Below the pieces are notes generated by a model, which saw only the letters and a list, made by a program, of their open reading frames with translations, was not told where the DNA came from and made no database searches. Positions 6,304-10,208 of a DNA stretch of 10,208 nt are shown piece by piece. Every line of letters begins with the position of its first letter. Within the stretch, counting starts at the first letter, position 1. The DNA lies in contig DBWZ01000007.1 in NCBI GenBank assembly GCA_002309345.1, positions 1 through 10,208 of the forward strand, written 5' to 3'. Source of the stretch: Pseudobutyrivibrio sp. UBA1225 (GTDB lineage: Bacteria; Bacillota; Clostridia; Lachnospirales; Lachnospiraceae). Made by a program: the position numbers and the translations under genes.

Positions 6304-8076
6304 TTGGTTAAGAGATTATTGAAAGAGATAAAAGAATACAAGCTATCGGCATTGCTCACACCGTTGTTTATGATTCTTGAGGTTGCAATGGAAATGATTA
6401 TTCCATTATTGATTGCAACCATAGTAGATGACGGAGTAAAAGAAGGAAAATTGTCTGTCATATATTCTGCAGGCGGCAAGATGCTCATCTGCGCAGTCAT
6501 TGGTTTGTTTGGAGGAATCATGGGTGCGGTGCTTGGCAGCAAGGCCTCGGCTGGATGGGCTAAAAACCTTAGAAAGGCAATGTTCGAGCGCATTCAGACA
6601 TATTCCTTTGAAAATATTGATAAGTTTTCAACAGCAGGTCTAGTAACACGTCTTACAACTGATGTTACTAATGTGCAAAATGCCTTCATCATGATTTTGA
6701 GAATGGGCTTTAGAGCGCCTGTTACGGTTATCGTTGCTATGGTGCTGTCCTTTAAAATCAACGTAAGGCTTGCATCGATTTTCCTTATAGCGATGCTTCT
6801 TATTTTGGCGGTGATGGTTTTTGTTATGGCCAAGAGTAAGAGCTTGTTCGAGACACTTTTTAGAAAGTATGATGATTTGAATGCATCTGTGCAGGAGAAT
6901 GTTACAGGTATGCGAGTTGTTAAGGCGTATGTTAGAGAGGACTACGAAAAGAAAAAGTTCGTTGAAGGTAGCGGCGGAATTTATAAGGCAGCTACCTCGG
7001 CAGAAAAGATGATTGCATTTACTATGCCATTTTTAAATGCTGTAGTTTACACTTGCATCATTCTAATCAGTTGGTTTGGTGCTAAATTTATTGTTCTAGA
7101 TGGCACTCTTACAACAGGTGAGCTTTTATCTTTGTTTAGTTATTGCTTGAATATCCTTATGTCGTTGATGTTCTTTGCCATGATTTTCATTATGATTACC
7201 ATGTCAATTGCAAGCGTAAAACGTATCTACGAGGTGCTTGAAGAAGAGAGCACAATCAAAAACTGCGATAAGCCTCTATATGATGTGTTAGATGGTTCAA
7301 TCGAGTTTAAGGATGTTGTTTTTGGATATAACAAAACGGCAGAGAGGCCTGTTCTTGACCATATCAATTTAAAGATTGAATCTGGTGAGACAATCGGTGT
7401 TTTAGGTGGAACAGGTTCGGCTAAATCTACGTTAGTATCAATGATTTCTAGACTTTACGATGTAGATGAAGGACAGGTGCTTGTTGCAGGACAAGATGTT
7501 AGAAACTACGATGTTGAGACTATCAGAAATGAGGTCTCTGTTGTGCTTCAAAACAACGTATTGTTTTCGGGAACAATCGCAGAAAACCTTCGTTGGGGAG
7601 ACAAGAATGCCACTGATGAAGAGGTTAAGCATGCAGCTCAATTAGCATGCGCTGGTGAGTTTATCGAGCGATTCCCAGAGGGCTACGATACAGTAATTAC
7701 TCAGGGAGGTACCAACGTTTCGGGTGGTCAGCGCCAGAGACTTTGTATAGCAAGAGCCTTGCTGAAAAAACCAAAGATTCTTATTCTAGATGATTCAACA
7801 TCTGCGGTGGACACAGCAACAGATGCCAAGATTAGAAAGGCATTTAGGGAAGAAATACCAAACACAACAAAGCTTATCATCGCCCAGCGAATTGCATCCG
7901 TAATGGACGCAGACAGAATCGTTGTTATGGACGATGGCAAGATAGATGATTTCGGAACTCATGATGAGCTTATGGCTCGGAATCAGATTTATCGTGAAAT
8001 CTACGAGCAGCAGACGGGCGCTGGAAGCGGCGATTTCGATAAAGTAGATGAGGAAGGAGGTAAGGACAATGGCTAG
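6304..8076 (+). CDS. ABC exporter half-transporter, degenerate-site subunit
   Basis: A 590-residue fused membrane and ATPase half of an exporter, expected to pair with the next gene's product and pump drugs, lipids or peptides outward. Six membrane helices are likely (about 16-41, 58-78, 129-149, 155-175, 238-262, 275-300), then the ATPase from about 332. Its motifs are mixed. Walker A is GGTGSAKST (368-376) with Ala373 where Gly is usual. The Q-loop has Gln416, and the signature VSGGQ (472-476) is canonical. Walker B ILILDD ends in Asp497 instead of the catalytic Glu, and the switch residue is Gln528 instead of His. This is the known pattern of the weak partner in heterodimeric exporters (LmrCD, BmrCD, TM287/288 type), not decay: the frame is intact and the signature preserved. 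It starts at TTG 3 bases after the MarR stop and overlaps the next gene by 8 bases. Substrate unknown. Confidence 0.94.
   Translation: MVKRLLKEIKEYKLSALLTPLFMILEVAMEMIIPLLIATIVDDGVKEGKLSVIYSAGGKMLICAVIGLFGGIMGAVLGSKASAGWAKNLRKAMFERIQTYSFENIDKFSTAGLVTRLTTDVTNVQNAFIMILRMGFRAPVTVIVAMVLSFKINVRLASIFLIAMLLILAVMVFVMAKSKSLFETLFRKYDDLNASVQENVTGMRVVKAYVREDYEKKKFVEGSGGIYKAATSAEKMIAFTMPFLNAVVYTCIILISWFGAKFIVLDGTLTTGELLSLFSYCLNILMSLMFFAMIFIMITMSIASVKRIYEVLEEESTIKNCDKPLYDVLDGSIEFKDVVFGYNKTAERPVLDHINLKIESGETIGVLGGTGSAKSTLVSMISRLYDVDEGQVLVAGQDVRNYDVETIRNEVSVVLQNNVLFSGTIAENLRWGDKNATDEEVKHAAQLACAGEFIERFPEGYDTVITQGGTNVSGGQRQRLCIARALLKKPKILILDDSTSAVDTATDAKIRKAFREEIPNTTKLIIAQRIASVMDADRIVVMDDGKIDDFGTHDELMARNQIYREIYEQQTGAGSGDFDKVDEEGGKDNG
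8054..8060 (+). promoter_or_regulatory. Ribosome binding site of the second exporter gene
   Basis: AAGGAGG, 8 bases before ATG at 8069. The upstream in-frame ATG at 8048 lies before this site and has no SD of its own. Confidence 0.8.
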
Positions 8077-9979
8077 AAAAGTTCAACCAGGGCAGTTACA
8101 GCCTCTCACACCTGAGCAGAAGGCCAAAAGACGAGGAGTCCTTGGCCGCCTTATTAAATACATTGGTAAAAACTATAGCGTACACTTAATCTTTGTAGTT
8201 ATAGGTATATTTACAGCAGTAATCTGCAATGCCAAGGGAATGGCTATGATGCAGCGCTTGATAGATGATTACATCGAGCCAATGCTTAAAACTGGAAGTA
8301 AAGATTTCAGTCCTCTTGCTATGGCGATAAAAGAGCTGATAGCCTTCTTTGCAGTTGGAAGCCTTGCATCGTATTTGTACAATTATTTGATGATTTTTGT
8401 TGCACAGGGAACGCTCAGAAATCTGAGAGATGAAATGTTTGAAAAGATGGAGGATTTACCAATCCGATATTTTGATACACATGCCCACGGTGACATCATG
8501 TCTGTTTATACCAACGATATCGATACCTTAAGGCAAATGATATCTCAAGGCTTTCCGCAGATATTAAACAGCTCTATCACCATAGTTACTGTATTGATAT
8601 ACATGATAATGACTTCATGGCCTTTGACGATAGTTACCCTTGTCATGGTATTTTTGATTTCGTACACCACTGCACAGGTGGCTAAACGCTCTGGAAACTT
8701 CTTCCGTAAGCAGCAGAAAGCCCTTGGCGAAGTCAATGGAAACATCGAAGAAATCATGAAAGGACAGAAGGTTGTCAAGGTGTTCTGTCACGAAGAAGAG
8801 GTCATGGAAAAGTTCAATCAGCTTAATGAAGAGCTTTTCGAAAATGCTTACAAGGCAAATCGCCTTGCCAACTGCATGGGTCCTATAAATATGCAGATGG
8901 GTAACATAAGCTATGTTGCCTGTGCGGTAGTTGGTGGAATTCTTGTTATCAACGGATTCTCAGGCCTTACGCTAGGCGGTCTTGCTGCTTTCCTACAGTT
9001 CAACCGTGCATTTAACATGCCGATTTCGCAGATTTCACAGCAGTTCCAGTCTATCGTACTTGCGATGGCAGGGGCCGAGCGTGTATTTGACTTGATTGAT
9101 CAAGAGCCAGAGGTTGACGACGGCTATGTTATGCTCGTAAACGCCAAGGAAGAAAACGGCCAGATAGTAGAGTGCAAGGAGCACACAGGAATGTGGGCTT
9201 GGAAACACTATCACAAGGCCGACGATACAACAACTTATCAGAAGCTTCAGGGTGATATCGTATTTGATGATGTAGACTTTGCATACAATCCAGACAAGAC
9301 AGTTCTACACAACATCAAGCTCTTTGCAACCCCTGGCCAAAAGATTGCCTTCGTAGGTGCCACAGGTGCCGGCAAGACTACAATCACAAACCTTATTAAT
9401 CGATTCTACGACATCGCGGATGGTAAAATCCGCTACGACGGAATCAACATCAACAAGATTAAGAAGGCTGACTTACGTCGCTCTTTGGGAATTGTTTTGC
9501 AGGATACTCACCTGTTTACAGGTACTATCGCAGACAATATCCGCTATGGAAAACTGGATGCCACTGGAGAAGAGGTTATTGCAGCAGCAAAGCTTGCTAA
9601 CGCAGATGGATTCATCCGCAGATTGCCACAGGGCTACGACACCGTAATCAAGGGTGACGGAGGAAACCTGTCTCAGGGCCAAAGACAGCTTCTCGCCATA
9701 GCAAGAGCGGCTATCGCAGATCCACCGGTGCTCATCCTTGACGAGGCCACCTCATCCATCGACACCCGCACCGAAAAAATCGTCCAGGACGGAATGGACA
9801 AGCTCATGAGCGGCCGCACAACCTTCGTAATAGCCCACCGCCTTTCGACCATCCGCAACTCCGATTGCATCATGGTCCTTGACCAAGGCCGAATCATCGA
9901 ACGAGGCAGTCACGAAGAACTCATCCAAGAGGGCGGCAAATACTACCAGCTCTACACCGGAAAGATTCAAAACGCCTAA
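8069..9979 (+). CDS. ABC exporter half-transporter, catalytic-site subunit
   Basis: A 636-residue partner of the preceding half-transporter. A polar N-terminal tail (1-30) precedes six likely membrane helices (first about 38-58; others near 85-112, 166-184, 186-203, 277-298 and 300-330) and the ATPase from about 395. Walker A GATGAGKTT (430-438), Q-loop Gln478, Walker B VLILDE with catalytic Glu559 and switch His590 are all canonical. The signature is LSQGQ (534-538) instead of LSGGQ. It therefore supplies the active ATP-binding half-site while its own signature faces the partner's degenerate site. Between the two domains lies an extra stretch of about 40 residues (351-394) with TGMWAWKH, which I recall from related Lachnospiraceae exporters. 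The start overlaps the previous stop by 8 bases, implying coupled translation. Third-position GC rises sharply over the last 80 codons. No intrinsic terminator follows. Confidence 0.95.
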   Translation: MARKVQPGQLQPLTPEQKAKRRGVLGRLIKYIGKNYSVHLIFVVIGIFTAVICNAKGMAMMQRLIDDYIEPMLKTGSKDFSPLAMAIKELIAFFAVGSLASYLYNYLMIFVAQGTLRNLRDEMFEKMEDLPIRYFDTHAHGDIMSVYTNDIDTLRQMISQGFPQILNSSITIVTVLIYMIMTSWPLTIVTLVMVFLISYTTAQVAKRSGNFFRKQQKALGEVNGNIEEIMKGQKVVKVFCHEEEVMEKFNQLNEELFENAYKANRLANCMGPINMQMGNISYVACAVVGGILVINGFSGLTLGGLAAFLQFNRAFNMPISQISQQFQSIVLAMAGAERVFDLIDQEPEVDDGYVMLVNAKEENGQIVECKEHTGMWAWKHYHKADDTTTYQKLQGDIVFDDVDFAYNPDKTVLHNIKLFATPGQKIAFVGATGAGKTTITNLINRFYDIADGKIRYDGININKIKKADLRRSLGIVLQDTHLFTGTIADNIRYGKLDATGEEVIAAAKLANADGFIRRLPQGYDTVIKGDGGNLSQGQRQLLAIARAAIADPPVLILDEATSSIDTRTEKIVQDGMDKLMSGRTTFVIAHRLSTIRNSDCIMVLDQGRIIERGSHEELIQEGGKYYQLYTGKIQNA

Positions 9980-10060
9980 GGCACCCCGCCTCCGCCGCCA
10001 CAAAGTCAGACCTCGCCCCCGCAGCTTCGGGCTTCCACCTCCCGCCCTAGGCCTTGGGGA
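9980..10060 (+). other. C-rich trailer after the exporter operon
   Basis: By hand count 58 of 80 bases at 9981-10060 are G or C, and 39 are C, against roughly 40% GC elsewhere. I found no stable hairpin followed by a T tract, so there is no evident intrinsic terminator. A C-rich, weakly structured transcript is the kind of sequence Rho binds, so Rho-dependent termination is possible. No SD or credible gene is seen in it. Confidence 0.4.
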
Positions 10061-10151
10061 ACAATTGAGCTAAGATTGCAGATTTTCTAAATGCTAAAAT
10101 ATCGCCATCAGTGGGTGTGCGCTCGCCGATTTTACAATTCGAAGGAGTTGT

Positions 10152-10170
10152 TATGTCCCTGACGGACATA
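10152..10170. promoter_or_regulatory. Inverted repeat covering the start codon of the short frame
   Basis: TATGTCC and GGACATA form a 7-bp stem with a CTGAC loop, placing the ATG inside the stem just after a strong SD. As RNA it could limit initiation; as DNA it could be a binding site. Confidence 0.4.
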
Positions 10171-10200
10171 TTTAAGTTAAATAATAGTTCCACAAACTAG
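10153..10200 (+). CDS. Possible short peptide or leader reading frame, 15 codons
   Basis: The frame encodes MSLTDIFKLNNSSTN and stops at TAG. A strong SD, AAGGAG (10142-10147), lies 5 bases before the ATG, which is better support than most chance short frames have. An inverted repeat TATGTCC (10152-10158) / GGACATA (10164-10170) would fold over the start codon. It could be a leader peptide of a gene beyond the right edge, a small protein, or the remnant of a longer gene. I do not recognise the sequence. Confidence 0.3.
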   Translation: MSLTDIFKLNNSSTN

Positions 10201-10208
10201 ACTTAGTA

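Noticed and set aside
8048..8071. Second exporter gene beginning at the ATG at 8048
   Set aside because: The strong SD at 8054-8060 lies after that ATG and serves the ATG at 8069.
6304..8076. First exporter half as a pseudogene because of altered Walker A, Walker B and switch residues
   Set aside because: The frame is full length, the signature motif is normal, and such changes are typical of one partner in heterodimeric exporters.
10021..10060. Intrinsic terminator behind the exporter operon
   Set aside because: Only short stems such as CCCG/CGGG can be drawn and no T tract follows.

Overview
The window looks like a piece of chromosome from a low-to-moderate-GC anaerobic Bacillota, most likely a Lachnospiraceae of the Butyrivibrio/Pseudobutyrivibrio type. 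This rests on A/T-rich intergenic DNA, strong AAGGAGG-type Shine-Dalgarno (SD) sites, TTG and GTG starts, and the look of the proteins (the paired ABC exporter is very similar to what I remember from that family). It was not checked by any search.

Layout. Positions 1-409 hold no protein gene. They start with a symmetric element (6-89) that can fold as a three-way junction and end with the terminator of the leftward gene galM (aldose 1-epimerase, 1444 down to 410, GTG start). A divergent promoter region (1445-1728) separates galM from a rightward pair: a class A penicillin-binding protein (1729-3891) and a ROK-family glucokinase (3940-4878). A near-perfect bidirectional terminator (4915-4947) ends that pair and also the convergent, leftward TetR-family regulator (5516 down to 4956). 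A second divergent region (5517-5811) carries a promoter followed at once by two tandem TTCG-N4-CGAA palindromes. They lead into a tightly packed three-gene unit: a MarR-family regulator (5812-6300) and the two halves of a heterodimeric ABC exporter (6304-8076 and 8069-9979). The last 229 bases hold a very C-rich trailer and a 15-codon reading frame with a strong SD and a hairpin over its start codon.

How the genes fit together. GalM and the glucokinase serve sugar entry into glycolysis (anomer conversion and phosphorylation). The PBP builds peptidoglycan. The MarR-ABC unit looks like a self-regulated drug or toxic-compound efflux operon: the operators sit on the expected transcription start, and gene spacing implies translational coupling. 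The two ATPase halves show complementary degeneration, so the pair should have one working and one degenerate ATP site.

I see no sign of a phage, insertion sequence, CRISPR array, rRNA or tRNA. The protein genes are ordinary families. The least explained signals are non-coding: the 6-89 element, the tandem operators, an inverted repeat on the PBP promoter, the sharp rise in third-position GC at the end of the last gene with the C-rich trailer behind it, and the short reading frame at the right edge.
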